Of a stretch of DNA of 64,000 nucleotides, positions 32,081 to 43,615 are shown piece by piece (positions within the stretch are counted from its first letter, which is position 1; each line of letters begins with the position of its first letter). The position numbers were made by a program, and so were the translations under genes. The notes below the pieces were generated by a model. It ran no database searches. It saw only the letters and a program-made list of their open reading frames with translations, and had not been told where the DNA came from. This DNA comes from Doryteuthis pealeii (Eukaryota; Mollusca; Cephalopoda; Myopsida; Loliginidae), in NCBI GenBank assembly GCA_023376005.1, contig CM042141.1, forward strand, positions 94,414,985 through 94,478,984. The letters are read 5' to 3'.

Positions 32081-32679
32081 AGTCTCACTCATTTTATTGA
32101 TTTACTTAAGTTTTCTCCCTGGGAATTTGGAAACTAATTAGTTAACTTTAAAATATGATTAATTCTTTGTCACATATCACAGCAAACTTATAACAGACGC
32201 CGTGTCTTTGTTTTGTGTAATGGTAAGTTAGGTTATCAGTGTCCAATTTCTTTCACTTTCATAGTAAAAGAGTTCAAATCCAGTCACGCTATTATATTCA
32301 CTTACGTACAAAAGATTTTTGGTTACTTTGTTTAATGGCATATCAACTTTCATGGGTTAATTCTAAAGCCCTCCTAGTAGAAGAACCGTAGTGGTACTAT
32401 TTAACCCATTGCTGGGGGTGGGATGAGAGGGTTCATACCATTTGCAAGGGTATTTGTTTGAAAGTGAATATAATAGGTGACTGGATTTTGAACTCTTTTA
32501 CTATGAAAGTGAAAGAAATTGGACACTGATAACCTAACTTACCATTACACAAAACAAAGACACGGCGTCTGTTATAAGTTTGCTGTAATATGTGACAAAG
32601 AATTAATCATATTTTAAAGTTAACTAATTAGTTTCCAAATTCCCAGGGGAGAAAACTTAAGTAAATCAACAAAATGAGT

Positions 32680-32690
<11 letters not shown>
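32081..32690. mobile_element. Large foldback with ~225-bp arms
   Basis: Arms 32081-32305 and about 32465-32690 are nearly exact reverse complements (GTCTCACTCATTTTATTGAT / ATCAACAAAATGAGTGAGAC). The inner part of each arm holds a tRNA-like SINE head (TGTAATGGTAAGTTAGG, AGTTCAAATCCAGTC). The centre (32330-32460) is a family F piece. So a whole SINE-bearing segment has been mirrored. Confidence 0.85.

Positions 32691-32720
<30 letters not shown>
32686..32720. repeat. (TA)n microsatellite
   Basis: TA run between the foldback and the next inverted repeat. Confidence 0.95.
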
Positions 32721-32723
<3 letters not shown>

Positions 32724-32728
<5 letters not shown>

Positions 32729-33287
32729 TATTCAAACTAATTTGGTTGAAAATAATAGAATCCTTATTGTTTTCAAGTATTTTATTTTATCTTTCAAATT
32801 TTCTAACAATTTTTTTGATGTTATCATCTTAAAAGGTGTTGTTTGAAAGAGTTATTATTAGTAAACCAACTACTTTCAGTTCTTTTCTCAACCATTATCG
32901 ATGCTGTTTATTTTTTGTCTAAACTAATGTTTTGTTTTATTTTTGTTGCTAAGATGATGTTAAATAAGGTTAACAGTTTATTTTTAAAATCTATCTAACA
33001 AGATAGGCAAATGGGATTTAGAATTTAAAAAAAAAATTGTTCTATCTATTTAAAGCATTTTAAAATATTGTTGGTGTTTTCATAATTAATACTATTAATT
33101 GTGAGCTGTCTAAATTTGATGCATAAAGCTTCAAGGATTTTTAATTTTGTGATATTATTGTCAGCATGAAGTATTTTTGTATTATTAACTAAAATATTTC
33201 TGCATGTAGGAAAGTCATGTTAGAAAAAAAGAAAAAACTTGAAAATAATAAGGATTCTATTATTTTTAACCAAATTTATTTGAATGA
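32724..33287. repeat. Inverted repeat sharing sequence with 11665-11870
   Basis: Arms 32724-32810 and 33205-33287 are reverse complements (GGTTGAAAATAATAGAATCC / GGATTCTATTATTTTTAACC). The left part matches 11665-11870. Confidence 0.7.
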
Positions 33288-33360
33288 AAAGATGCTGTCC
33301 AAAAGTCTGTATCTGCATAGCGAAGATAAAGCAATTTTATGCGGATTCAAGAATGCAAAA

Positions 33361-34285
33361 ATCTTATTCACTTCGCCGAAGAGCTTACGGCCGGGTTTGT
33401 TTACTAATAAACGTTACCTACTATGGCAGGGGCGTGTAATAGTATCATTGACAAGGTTAATTTCGCAGGGATTGTTCGCTATGTATATGGTCTCTGACTA
33501 TGCCTGTGAAGTTTTCGATTCCTGTCGGAGGGGAGTCGTTAGTATAATCGCTACTTAATAAAGTCGAAACAGTCTGTACGGTGTGCATAGCGAGCCATCC
33601 TTTGCGGGATTTACTTGTCAAGATTATTTTCTATAATTATCGAATTTATGCGATATATGCATTTATAATTGCCTTCAAGCAAAATATAAATAATAATTTA
33701 TTCAACAATGATCTTATTCACTTCGCCGAAGAGCTTACGGCTGGGTTTGTTTACTAAATTTTACCTACTATGGCAGGGGCGTGTAATAGTATCATTGACA
33801 AGGTTAATTTATTGTTCGCTATGTGATATGGTCTCTGACTATGCTGTGAAGTTTCGATTCCTGTTCGTTAGTATACATTGAAGAGACTTAATAAAGTCGA
33901 AACAGTCTGTATTCTGCATAGCGAGCCATCCTTTGCGGGATTTACTTGGAAATGCGATACATGCATTTATAATTGCCTTCAAGAATTTATTCAACAAGTT
34001 CGCCGAAGAGCTTGTTTACTAAATAAACGTCACTTACCTACTATTGTAATAGTATCATTGACAAGGTTAATTTCGCAGGATTGTTCGCTATGTATATGGT
34101 CTCTGACTATGCCTGTGAAGTCCCATTTAGTATACATTGAAGAGACTAATAAAGTCGAAACAGTCTGTACGGTGTTCTGCATAGCGAGCCATCCTTTGCG
34201 GGATTTACTTGTCAAGATTATTTTCTATAATTATCGAATTTATGCGATACATGCATTTATAATTGCCTTCAAGCAAAATATAAAT

Positions 34286-34291
<6 letters not shown>
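33361..34291 (+). repeat. Three-copy array of a ~290-350-bp unit with patchy deletions
   Basis: Units 33361-33710, 33711-33996 and 33997-34291 share in order CGCCGAAGAGCTT, GTTTACTAA, TAGTATCATTGACAAGGTTA, GGTCTCTGACTATGC, AATAAAGTCGAAACAGTCTG and ATAGCGAGCCATCCTTTGCG, then a CATTTATAATTGCCTTCAAG end. Matching stretches are almost identical. Copies differ by clean losses of about 5-35 bases at different places. The three translations do not keep one frame, so I do not call a gene. GC content is higher than the surroundings. The array ends in (TA)n and is followed by a decayed hammerhead-like motif. Confidence 0.85.

Positions 34292-34319
<28 letters not shown>
34291..34319. repeat. (TA)n microsatellite
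   Basis: TA run at the end of the three-copy array; another lies at 34552-34577. Confidence 0.95.
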
Positions 34320-34322
<3 letters not shown>

Positions 34323-34380
34323 TTTGTTGGTTGGTTCTGTCAGAACAAATTGAGCGGCTACTAGCACCACTTCAGTTCGG

Positions 34381-34430
34381 GTGATCTTCTGATGATGGGA
34401 TTTTTCATCCCGAAATATTAAGAATAAAAT
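34381..34430 (+). ncRNA. Decayed hammerhead-like motif
   Basis: CTGATGA 34389-34395, an extra T, stem II GGGAT 34397-34401 with ATCCC 34407-34411 (perfect), GAAA 34412-34415, stem III TATT/AATA. The base pairing with A15.1 is A, not U, so the cleavage site is lost. Confidence 0.4.
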
Positions 34431-34552
34431 GACAGGTTAACTAACAACATCATAGTTACGTTCTTTTTTCTTTACACTTGCATTGTGACAGCCTTCAAGA
34501 CCAACCAACAAACCAATATAAACACAGTGCTTCAAGCAAATTACAAAACCCT

Positions 34553-34584
<32 letters not shown>

Positions 34585-35212
34585 ACATGTAGTAAAAGTG
34601 TCAAAAGCAGTGTTTGAGTAGAGGTGGCGAGAAACAGCAATTGTTGGGAGAGTTGATCTGCAAGAGATTACCATTAAGGAGTTGGCTTAGTAATAACAAA
34701 TAAGGGGAGCCAACCTTTTTTTTTTTTTTTATTACAGATGACATGAGAGAGTGAGAGAGAGAGAGAGACGAAAATTTGCATGGACTTTTTACTTTTTGAT
34801 GGAGAAATAGACTAAAAAATTATCGACTCAAAAAGCAGTGGGTCTGCGTTTCTGTTTCTTTCTGTGTTAATGTACATTTTTGTTTTAATATATTAAAAGA
34901 AAGAACTAGACTGTTATGTCCAGCACATGCAAAATATTCAATTATCTCCCTTTATTCTGGGGCGGTTGGGATAACGACCCTGGTTACTATTGGAAATTGA
35001 GTCCAGATAAAACAAAAACAAGAACCATTAAACATCCGCCAGATTTGGATGTCTAAAGGGCTGTGCAGTTTGCTACATCCATATTGAATCATCAAAAAGC
35101 CAATTCTGTTTTCCACAACAACTTGGCATAACTGGAAGCTGTTAAAAACAATAAAAACTAATGTAATATTTTCGGTTATATCAAAAGTTCTCACTCGATC
35201 CTGATGTATTCC

Positions 35213-35520
35213 TATAGTTATTTACTAACCTTAGCTTAGATGTGGCACAAGGCCAGAAGTATGGGGCACCCAAATAAGAATCGAACTCTAACAATGGTCT
35301 GCAAATCTAGCTTACTAACTATTGCACCCCGAGTCCAGATGTATGGGGTGCCCAATAAGAATCGAACTCACTAACAATGGTGTGTGAATCTAGCTTGCTC
35401 ACCATTAAACCATGTGAGGTGCCCAATGCATATTCATATAGTTATTTATTATGCTTAGCTTAGATGTGATGTAAGGCCAGAAGTATGGGGGCACTCCTTG
35501 AGAATCGAACTAATCGCGGT
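35213..35520 (-). repeat. tRNA-like SINE, family D (three partial copies)
   Basis: CTTAGCTTAGATGTGGCACA, GCCAGAAGTATGGGG, AGAATCGAACTC (B-box complement) and CTAGCTTACTAAC, repeated at about 35213, 35331 and 35440. A full head is seen at 58690-58815. Confidence 0.75.
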
Positions 35521-35521
35521 G

Positions 35522-35788
35522 TATTGATTTGTTTATTTTTAAGATTTACAAATGCTTGACATTTTCAAATAAAATTTCAATGCTATTTCTATGTATATTT
35601 TGATTTTTAAATATCTTCTAGTATAAATCAAATCTTTATAATTCTTGCACAAAAAGAGCTGGTGATATTTAATGTGTATATATATATTTGTCGTTAATTG
35701 TTTTATTTTTATAGTTTCTGGACATACATACATTCATACATACATACATACATATATACACACCAACTGCCCTTTATATATGTGTAGA
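35522..35788 (-). mobile_element. Helitron family A, 3'-truncated
   Basis: 5' end TCTACACATATATAAAGGGC at 35788 (minus), then GTTGGTGTGTATATATGTATG. The body matches 58840-59060. The hairpin/CTAG end is replaced by family D sequence. Confidence 0.75.
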
Positions 35789-35794
35789 TAGTGA

Positions 35795-36090
35795 TAGTGG
35801 GTGGCTGAGGGTCTTAGTGTTCTGGGTATGATGTTAAACTGCATATAATGGTGAGGTTCCAGTTCTGGAACTCTGAGGAGTGTGGAGTACCCTTTCATTG
35901 CCATTACTCCCAGGTTCACTCTGACCCGGAGTGGTAGTACCTATTAAGGTCACATCTATGGGTTAGATAGATCAAAAGATGAGTTAAAAAAAATATGAAT
36001 AGCTAATGATAATGAATAAAACAAAATGTCTTTGGCATAAAATGACCCAATAAGGGTTGACATGCCGTAAAATCCAACCAACTAATCAAA
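35795..36090 (+). repeat. SINE, family E
   Basis: GGTGGCTGAGGGTCTTAGTG, GTGAGGTTCCAGTTCTGGAA, GACCCGGAGTGGTAGTACC; tail AATGACCCAATAAGGGTTG and CATGCCGTAAAATCC. Confidence 0.8.
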
Positions 36091-36729
36091 ATTATTACTG
36101 GAGAATTGACTTTGTTACTAACCTTTTCCAAAAATAATTCTAGAACATTTAATATCTCCCCTGACTATAAATACTTTCACGCCCCACTCATCACTAGAAA
36201 ATTAACAGTGGACACTCATTGTAACTAACTTTTTCCAAAAGTAAATTCTACAATATCTAATGTGTTGGGAATTTAGCAACTTAATTCCACATAAAAAGAG
36301 ATAAATCTTTTTTTTTATCTCTGGCAAGTGCAGTTACTCATCTGGACATATTCCATGTGAGAGAACCTTAAAATCAATTAACAAAGCAACACATCAGGAC
36401 TGCTTTTCATTAACACAAGGTTTGTGGTTTTTATCTACAGACTATCTGATAAAGGGTCAAAGGGTAAGTAACTCACCTGTACAAAAAATGGGTCCGGGGC
36501 AGATAACTTCTGACCCGACTATTATTATGTTAGTTTTAACAAGCACTGACTAAAGTAAATTTCAACATAATGTTCTCCTTTTGCTTCCTCTTCTCATCAT
36601 TGGAAAATTGGCAATATATAAATTTGATATACAAGAATACTAAGATAATGGCTATGTACAACAATGTACAGTTTGCAAAAGGAATGTTGTTAATTAAACA
36701 AACAATACTAGAAAATTGAGTTATTTACT

Positions 36730-37229
36730 CATTTTTGATAAAATTGTTTTACATTATTAAGACTGTTGACCATATCTACATACTAATAACACGCAATTGT
36801 ATTTATATGTACAACAAAATAGCGGATTACAGTGTGAATGGGGCATATTGATATTAAAAATTTGATTTTGATAAATATATGCTAAGTATTATTGATTTCT
36901 AATTGTTTGGTTTTATCTTATTGAATATGAGCAAAAATCTCTGGGATAAATCTTAAAGAAATTCATTAATAGAAGAAAAAAATCTAATTTTATTCTTTAC
37001 TTCCTATTTTAACTAAAGAGTTAAATTAGGTTACCAATGAAAGACGGGAGTAACGGAAAATGATGGAAGAGTTAGTTTCAAAGTTGTTCTATTTTCAATC
37101 ATACCCCCTCTGTTCCAAATCTTTTTATCTGCATTCTTATTCAGTTTTATTAGCCTTTCTAATTTAACATGATATTTTATTATATTAAAACTTAAAAACT
37201 TGCACCCGGAGGGTGCATAAATTTGCTAG
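36730..37229 (+). mobile_element. Helitron family B with textbook 3' end
   Basis: The 3' terminus is a perfect GCACCC-GGA-GGGTGC hairpin (37202-37216), nine bases, then CTAG (37226-37229) and host T37230. The body matches 21000-21190. The 5' TC end was not located, so the start is approximate. Confidence 0.8.
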
Positions 37230-37239
37230 TATGTATAAA

Positions 37240-38020
37240 TGAGCTTATCTTGTCTTTCTTTTCATTTATTCAGTGTTAGAGTATCATTGTATATACCAAT
37301 ACTAATATTGGACATTGGTAAGTGGAGACACAAATCCAACCACTCCAATCACTCCAATCCCAAATGATTATAATCATATAATCATATCCTTTGCTAATAT
37401 TTCAAAGAGATTTCTTTTATTCTACATGTAAAGAACTCGTTTTTTTTGTGTGTAGAACACTTATCACCCAATAGAATAGAATCTTCATAAAAAATGTAAA
37501 AATATACCAGGTTAGAATATCAGGACAAGAACGTCCTGAGAAAGACGAGAGAAAATCTTTGAATGATAACAATAATAGTACAAGATAAAAAAAAAGATTA
37601 AAAAAACCCAAAAACCAGGCGTTTCATTCCCCAAGAGAAAAAAGTTAAAAGGAAGAACATAGTGTAAATCAATTTTCTAAAAGAAAAGAAAAAAAAAAGA
37701 GAAAAAAAGAAAAGTAAATCAATAATCTATAGTGAATCACGGCCGAAAATAACCAAGGGATTTGGTTTGTCATATAAAATTGCTCAAGCACCAATGGTCC
37801 AGACATTTTATAATTTATTTTTACTTTATAATGGTAAGTTAATTAAAAATTATTGAAGATACAAATCAAATCAAGTGTATAATGCCAGCGATATCGTGAA
37901 ATATTTCTACCAATGGAATTCAAAATTATTCTTAATACAATCTGCACCATGAAAATATTACGTGTCCAGCAAAAAATTTAGTTATAAAAAAATCTGTTTT
38001 TAATTCTATCTTTATTATTT
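37240..38020. other. Spacer, no gene seen
   Basis: AT-rich; short ORFs only, no repeat or splice support. Confidence 0.5.
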
Positions 38021-38029
38021 AGATCAGTG

Positions 38030-38150
38030 TTTCTCAACCTTTTTTTGGCCATGGCCCTTTTCAACCCAATGAGAGTTCTTTGAGCAACCCTCAAAATCTC
38101 ATGGCTCCAAAGGGGTGCATATGGCCCCCTGTTGAGAAACCCCAATTTAA
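38030..38150. mobile_element. hAT-like MITE
   Basis: It starts CAGTGTTTCTCAACC and ends GTTGAGAAACCCC, imperfect inverted ends of the type seen in many hAT non-autonomous elements. No transposase. Confidence 0.6.
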
Positions 38151-38339
38151 AGAATACATCTTAAGAAACTGAAACCTAAAAATGGCTACTTTGAACAGAT
38201 CAGTTTTAAAAAAATCCAATAAAAAGATATTTATACTAAAAAATGGTTTAGATTTTATCGCATCCACCCCAGTGAATGCTAGCCAATGGCTTTTCCTAGC
38301 TTTCAATGCCCTTCATCAGTTTGCATAATTTGTGCATCA

Positions 38340-38915
38340 AGACATTCAGACTTTTATTCTGTGAAACTTGTTAGCACTTTCGGCTGTTGGATTCGAGAGA
38401 TTATGTCTGAGTAATCTTTTACTAAGAGTGTGATGACAAATTTTACAGCCCAGAATGCTCTAGTTAAAAGTTAACTAGAGCCCCCTCAAAAAATGTGACT
38501 GTTCTGTTCAGTCACCCAAAAGGGAAAGGCCGAGTTTGGCAGGAACTCTCTGAGCCTGCCTGTTACCAAAATTACTACGCGAATCCAAGCCCTACAAAAC
38601 TTTCATTTTTCACTAAAACCTTTTGTTTTTACTGTCTACTGCAGTGTTCTTATTTCAAATAGCTACACAAGACAAACAAATCTTCCACCTATCTAAAAAA
38701 ATGCACTTACATTTACTTTTAGGGTTTTTGAAACCAACAAACTATTTTCTCTAAGAGAATTCTTACAATGGGTGACAAGGTCACAGGGTACTCACGTGGT
38801 AGGGGAAAGGAAAGGTGTAAGGCAAACCTGTTGACTACAAGCCAAACTACTGCTGCTGCTGCTACTACCGACAGCCACAGATTTATTTAACATTTTAACT
38901 TAATAAGTTTAATAT
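38340..38915. other. Spacer, no gene seen
   Basis: Mixed sequence with a (CTG/CTA) triplet run near 38850; no supported feature. Confidence 0.45.
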
Positions 38916-38920
38916 TTTAT

Positions 38921-39330
38921 GTTATATACCCCTTACTGAAATGGTGAGAGAGGAGGTCTTAGGAGGGTTCTATTATGCCGACTGGTCATCTTCTTTTGGG
39001 GTGATTTCTTCTTTTGATTGATACAGCTTCTTTTTCTCTGCTCATCCTCTTTGTTTTTAATAATGAGGATGCAAGACTTTGTTTATTTTTCAAAGATGTC
39101 TTTATTAAAACCGAAGCCCAAAAGGTTCAACCACACTGTGAGAAGATGGCTTACTGAGGAATAGATGACCATCATGTCAGGCCCCTTTGACTAACCGCCA
39201 TCAGTGTATTCTAACGCCCAGGTAACAGGGCAGCTCATTAATGGGTAAAATAGATCTGTTTGCAAATTGTTTACATAGAAATAGTTGATATCATATTGTT
39301 ATATACCCCTTATAAGACATCGGGTATATA

Positions 39331-39383
<53 letters not shown>

Positions 39384-39590
39384 AGATGGGATGATGATCT
39401 TACTTGTTAGTTTCTGCATACTTTGTCTAACTCTACCACCATATTCTTCAAGCTGACTTCTCTTCAGGGCTTTCTATTAAGGGTTGGTTCTTCTTCTTTC
39501 TTGCAGGACAGGTCATTTCTTGTTTTTAATAATCAATTAACAAGACTTGGTTGTTTTCTGATAAAGGTTTTATTTAACAACCCAGCCCAT
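38921..39590. repeat. Diverged direct repeats, LTR-like
   Basis: TGTTATATACCCCTTA starts at about 38923 and 39298. About 140-240 bp downstream both copies share CTTGTTTTTAATAAT..., AAGACTT and an ACCC(A)GCCCA end. A (GA)n run (39332-39380) expands the second. TATA-like starts and (on the minus strand) AATAAA suggest solo LTRs, but ends and primer site are unproven. Confidence 0.4.
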
Positions 39591-39956
39591 GATTCTGCCA
39601 CAGGGAGACTGACAGCAGAGCGAGCGACTTATAGGTCCACTAACTCTGAATTCTCTACCGCATTCAATCTGAAACTATTTCACGCCTAATTGTGCCTTTC
39701 TGAGGGAAGGTCAGCAGAATGTCACCAGTTGTCAATCATCGGACATAATAACTTTCCACTGAAATCCCGTTCTTCTGACTCTAACAAACTTTATTCAAAT
39801 ATCTAACTACATGTACGTACATAAATCATAAGCTGCTTATGAATTGTGTAACAATATTACTGTGTGCAAAAAAAAAAATCTTAAGAAATTATACATAAAA
39901 ATGCAGATATTGTTAAATTGAGCAAGTTAGAGCACTGTGGAATTGGGCAACAACTA

Positions 39957-40195
39957 AGTATAATTGAATCTGTACATAAAGTAATTGGTATTTATAGCAT
40001 TCTGGAATATTCATCTGGGTGATCTCATTTCTTAACTCCTGATTGGCTGCTGGTCTCAGTGTGGATATGGTGCTAAATAAATATCCATTATTCTGTATTA
40101 TGCACCCAGCAATGTAGGGACTGTATTGAGCTATAGCTTGCTCCTTTGTCTGCCAACTGGACGCTAGTTGGAATTCTACTGCGACAATGAGTGTT
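39957..40195 (+). repeat. Dispersed repeat, copy 2 of 3 (LTR-like)
   Basis: GGTGATCTCATTTC, CTGATTGGCTGCTGG, AAATAAATATCCATTATTCT and CTGCCAACTGGACGCTAG. It is more intact than the copy at 592-800, keeping the inverted CCAAT box. Confidence 0.5.
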
Positions 40196-40809
40196 GTATT
40201 GCTTCTACAATATCAGAAGAATAACTTCTACAGATACAAACGTAAATTGTGCACAATTCCCAAACCTTTGGAATAAAATAACCCCAGGTGGGTTGCCATT
40301 AAAATCAATCAATCATTTATCAAGTTGTTTAAGTTACAGTGATTTTAGACTACAAAATGGGAAACAATGTTAAAGAACTTATTGAGCAGCATTCATTTCG
40401 AATGTAACAGTTCTATCATCTTGCGAGGTAATTTAATCCAAAATACATCAAGTCCCACATGAGGAATTTCACTTAGGCCAGCAGCTTTTCCATCTTTTAG
40501 TTTGTCCCTGGTGGCATTGAGTTAATCATAGGGTTTGTACGGTCGAGTAATAAAGCTCAGGTTTATAAATATGGGGTGGATCTCTTTAAGTTCATCTCTG
40601 ACAACAGGATATTTTACAAACAGTTGGCTAAAGTGTTGATATGGTTCATTTATTTAGGAAGCAAAAATTAAGTGAGAAGATCAGAGAACATTGACCCCAC
40701 ACCCGTCTATCAGGACATTGTACACAACATCCAGAAGTGGAAGGGACAAAGTTATAACAACAGAATATTTTTACAAACAGTTGGCTAAAGTGCTGATACA
40801 GTTCATTTA

Positions 40810-40912
40810 CTTGGGAGACCTTGCAAAAGTAATCTTACATCACAATACCCTCAAGAATTGCAGAAATTTATTAATGAGTATTAGATTTATTGTCAAAATC
40901 ATTAATACATAG
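40810..40912 (+). repeat. Helitron family B fragment
   Basis: CATCACAATACCCTCAAGAA and TTTATTGTCAAAATCATTAA match 19085-19165. Confidence 0.6.
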
Positions 40913-41394
40913 AAGTGCTGTTCAGGCAGACAACAGAATAAAATTAAAAAAAAGTAAAATGCTAGACAAATATAGGGGGTTACAAGAGGTTTTGTGTTTT
41001 AGGTTTAAAAGGTAGTTTGTTATTCCTGGTGCGTGTTCCTAGGTTTTGCTTTTAACCCCATTTTATTTAGTGGTCGCACTGAAAAGGAATTTAAAGAAAG
41101 AAGGAAAAGACGAAGTCAAAAGGTGGTTTTATGATTTAAGCTTTATTCACAAGTTATAGCCACCATGTGGCAAGGAAATTTCTCCCTGGCCAGTAGTAGT
41201 ATCTAGACACAGTTAAGGCCTAAGTTCGAATGGCCGAGAGATTCTCTCGGTGGTCGGAAGTGGGTCTTTTTCCGGCACATGCTCGGAGGGTTCTTCTGGG
41301 GAAGGCTCATGGGAGTTTGTTATTTTTTATTTTTTATTTTTTATTTTAATCCCCACAACAAATATCTAGACTGTTGAAGTGAGTTAGCATACTG

Positions 41395-41610
41395 TTGGTT
41401 TGAGCAACAAGCTAAGCACAACTGAACCAGTGCCAAGACAACTGGTACTTATGGGAATCTAGAATAGTCCATTCTTGCATTTGGGTGATTCCATTCCTAG
41501 AGTTCTGATTGGCTGCTTGGTTTCTATGATGTTAGGAGGCTACATAAATAAACTGGCATTTTGCAGTAGTCTTTGCAGCAAAACAGATTCATTTTAAGTT
41601 ACGACTGCTT
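41395..41610 (+). repeat. Dispersed repeat, copy 3 of 3 (LTR-like, diverged)
   Basis: GGGTGATTCCATTCCTAGAG, TCTGATTGGCTGCTTGG, then CTACATAAATAAACTGGCA, a TATA-like box. Confidence 0.45.
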
Positions 41611-41641
41611 GCTGCCTTGTCTTACCAATTTGATGGTAATA

Positions 41642-41794
41642 CAGGGCTGTTCCAACAACAATGGTTACAACTGCCCTTTATTCCATATTTTTTAATTTAT
41701 CATACAAGGTCTATGTAGAATAATCATACTAGTTCCTAAATTAAAAGATATGGAATAAAGGGCAGTTGTACCCATTGTTGTTGGAACACCCCTG
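41642..41794. mobile_element. Complete mariner-like MITE (153 bp) with TA duplication
   Basis: Ends CAGGGCTGTTCCAACAAC and GTTGTTGGAACACCCCTG are near-perfect inverted repeats of about 60 bp, bounded by TA at 41640-41641 and 41795-41796. CAGGG termini and a TA duplication fit Tc1/mariner-type elements. No ORF. Confidence 0.88.
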
Positions 41795-41799
41795 TATTA

Positions 41800-42555
41800 T
41801 ATCTACTCAGGTTTTTTGAGGGGATCAGGTCACCAATAGTCACCCCAGCCGAGATCAGTTTTGAAAGGAACTGAATTATGCTTTTCACCGTTTGTTAGTA
41901 AACAAAATCAACAGACGATACAAACCAAAGACACGTTTTTATACTAAAAACTAATTGGTGAAAAGCAAAATTCAGTTTCTTTCAAAAGGGATCTTGACTG
42001 GGGTGCCTATTGGTGACCTGATCTTTTTTTTGCTAGTATACATAATATCAGGTGTGGTAGGGCTTTTTGGGTCCAGTCCAAAGAGATATTCTATCTATTT
42101 TGAAGCAATAAAAATGATCTCAGAATTTATTTGTTATTTGTCCTTGACTTTTGTGGGACTCAACATCCTGACTCAAACCATCATGAATAATTATTTGAAC
42201 TTTTATTGCTTTGTTTTATCTTCATGCCTTAAAATGTTGATTTAAATAAATTTTGCTAACAATGTTCAAAATGAAAGAAAAAAAACAAAAAAACTGTCTC
42301 ATAAAAATCCTTCTAACAACATGACTCTAGTGTGTGTGTGTGTGATCATTTATATTTCTTCCTTAAATTGTCATTCTAAATTTGGCCTTCAAAGAATGAA
42401 CACTACACTATATTTTAAGAACAAAGCTCACTTGATGCTGTGTATGGCTTTTAATATGAAATTACAGCTGCTTATGGCAAATAAATTCATGCCCCATCAA
42501 CTGGGGCAGAAGAATACACTGATTGCACTTTCTGCAAAGAGGTAAAATCACCCCA
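41800..42555. other. Spacer with small inverted repeat, no gene seen
   Basis: An imperfect inverted repeat pairs GATCAGGTCACCAATAGTCA (about 41823) with GGTGCCTATTGGTGACCTG (about 42001). The 96-codon ORF across the right arm has no recognised domain. Confidence 0.5.
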
Positions 42556-42559
42556 ATGG

Positions 42560-43085
42560 GGGCCATCTGTTTACTGTGGGTAGCAACCCATGATACTTAA
42601 GGATGGAACCCTAGTGACTGAGCAGTCCATAACATGCAAGACTCCACTTTGGCCCTTACTTAGGCTAGATGGGTGGTCAATCGGCGGGTTATGTCATGCC
42701 CTAGCACCTATATGATTGTCCCAACCATATTGCCCTTATAGCAAACACCCAACCTTTTTTATCATATATGTGCTAGAAAGCGGTGGCTGAGGGTCTAAGT
42801 GTTCAGCGTAGGATGTTAAATTGCGTCTAGTGGTGAAGTTCCAATTCTGGAAATTGGGGAACGTAGAGTAGTCTTTCATCGCCTGGTCCACTCTGATCCA
42901 GAGTGGTAATACCTGTTAGGATCCCATTAAATAGGAAAGAATAAGTTTTAAAAGAATGGATTAAAAAAATTGGATTAAAAAAATTTGAATACCCATCAAG
43001 CATGAATAGAACAAAACATCTTTGGCATAAAATAACCCAACAAGGGTTGACATGCTGTAAAATTCAACCAACAAACAAACAAACA
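42560..43085 (+). repeat. SINE family E, long form
   Basis: GGCCATCTGTTTACTGTGGG, GACTGAGCAGTCCATAAC, TCATATATGTGCTAGAAAGC, GTGGTAATACCTGTTAGG and the stem-loop tail AACCCAACAAGGGTTGACAT. About 525 bp, matching 49300-49850 and 55965-56520 (-). Confidence 0.8.
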
Positions 43086-43092
43086 AATTCTT

Positions 43093-43615
43093 TATCTCTG
43101 AATGTTTGAGATGAGACTCGATGATTAGTATTATCTGCGTTATTCAGACTATTGTCCCCATCTTCATTGTTATCTGTACAACGTTTTGGCTGATATGCCC
43201 TCCGGCCTTCTTCAGGTATTTCTTATTGGACTCGGAACCTTCTCGGACTCGGGAACCTTCTTTTCAGGTTCAATCCTGATCAAGGGCAGCAGTAACATAA
43301 AATAATAATTAACACAGCTTAATGCCCCTACCCCAGCTATGGTTAGCGGAATGAGAACAGGATACCCCGTGGACTGAATAAAGGGTTCGATTCAAAGTTC
43401 CGTGATGGCTGCCGATTACGACAAGAAGGTTCTTGATTACAACTAGAAAGTTCCCGAGTCCGAAAAGAAGGTTCCCGAGTCTGAGAAGGTTCCTGAGTTC
43501 GACAAGAAATACCTGAAGAAGGCCGGAGGGCATATTGGCCGAAACGTTGTACAGATAACAATGAAGATGTGGATAATAGTCCGATTAATGCAGATAATAC
43601 TAAATAAAGGTGTAC
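43093..43615. mobile_element. Penelope-like foldback with hammerhead-like cores
   Basis: Arms 43093-43215 and 43490-43615 are reverse complements (GGCCTTCTTCAGGTATTTCT / AGAAATACCTGAAGAAGGCC). Right arm core: CTGAAGA 43513-43519, extra A, stem II GGCC/GGCC, GAAA 43541-43544, C-GTT-G, U-A. Stem I does not pair, so cleavage is doubtful. In the left arm GAAA is AAAA. The spacer holds an 18-bp repeat of GGTTCCCGAGTCCGAAAAGA. There is no RT or endonuclease ORF. Confidence 0.55.

Noticed and set aside
33217..34384. Coding gene across the three-copy array
   Set aside because: ORFs of 113 and 168 codons read different frames of the same unit, and the shared bases do not keep one frame.
42321..42545. 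74-codon ORF as a small gene
   Set aside because: No splice, homology or compositional support; unremarkable in AT-rich DNA.
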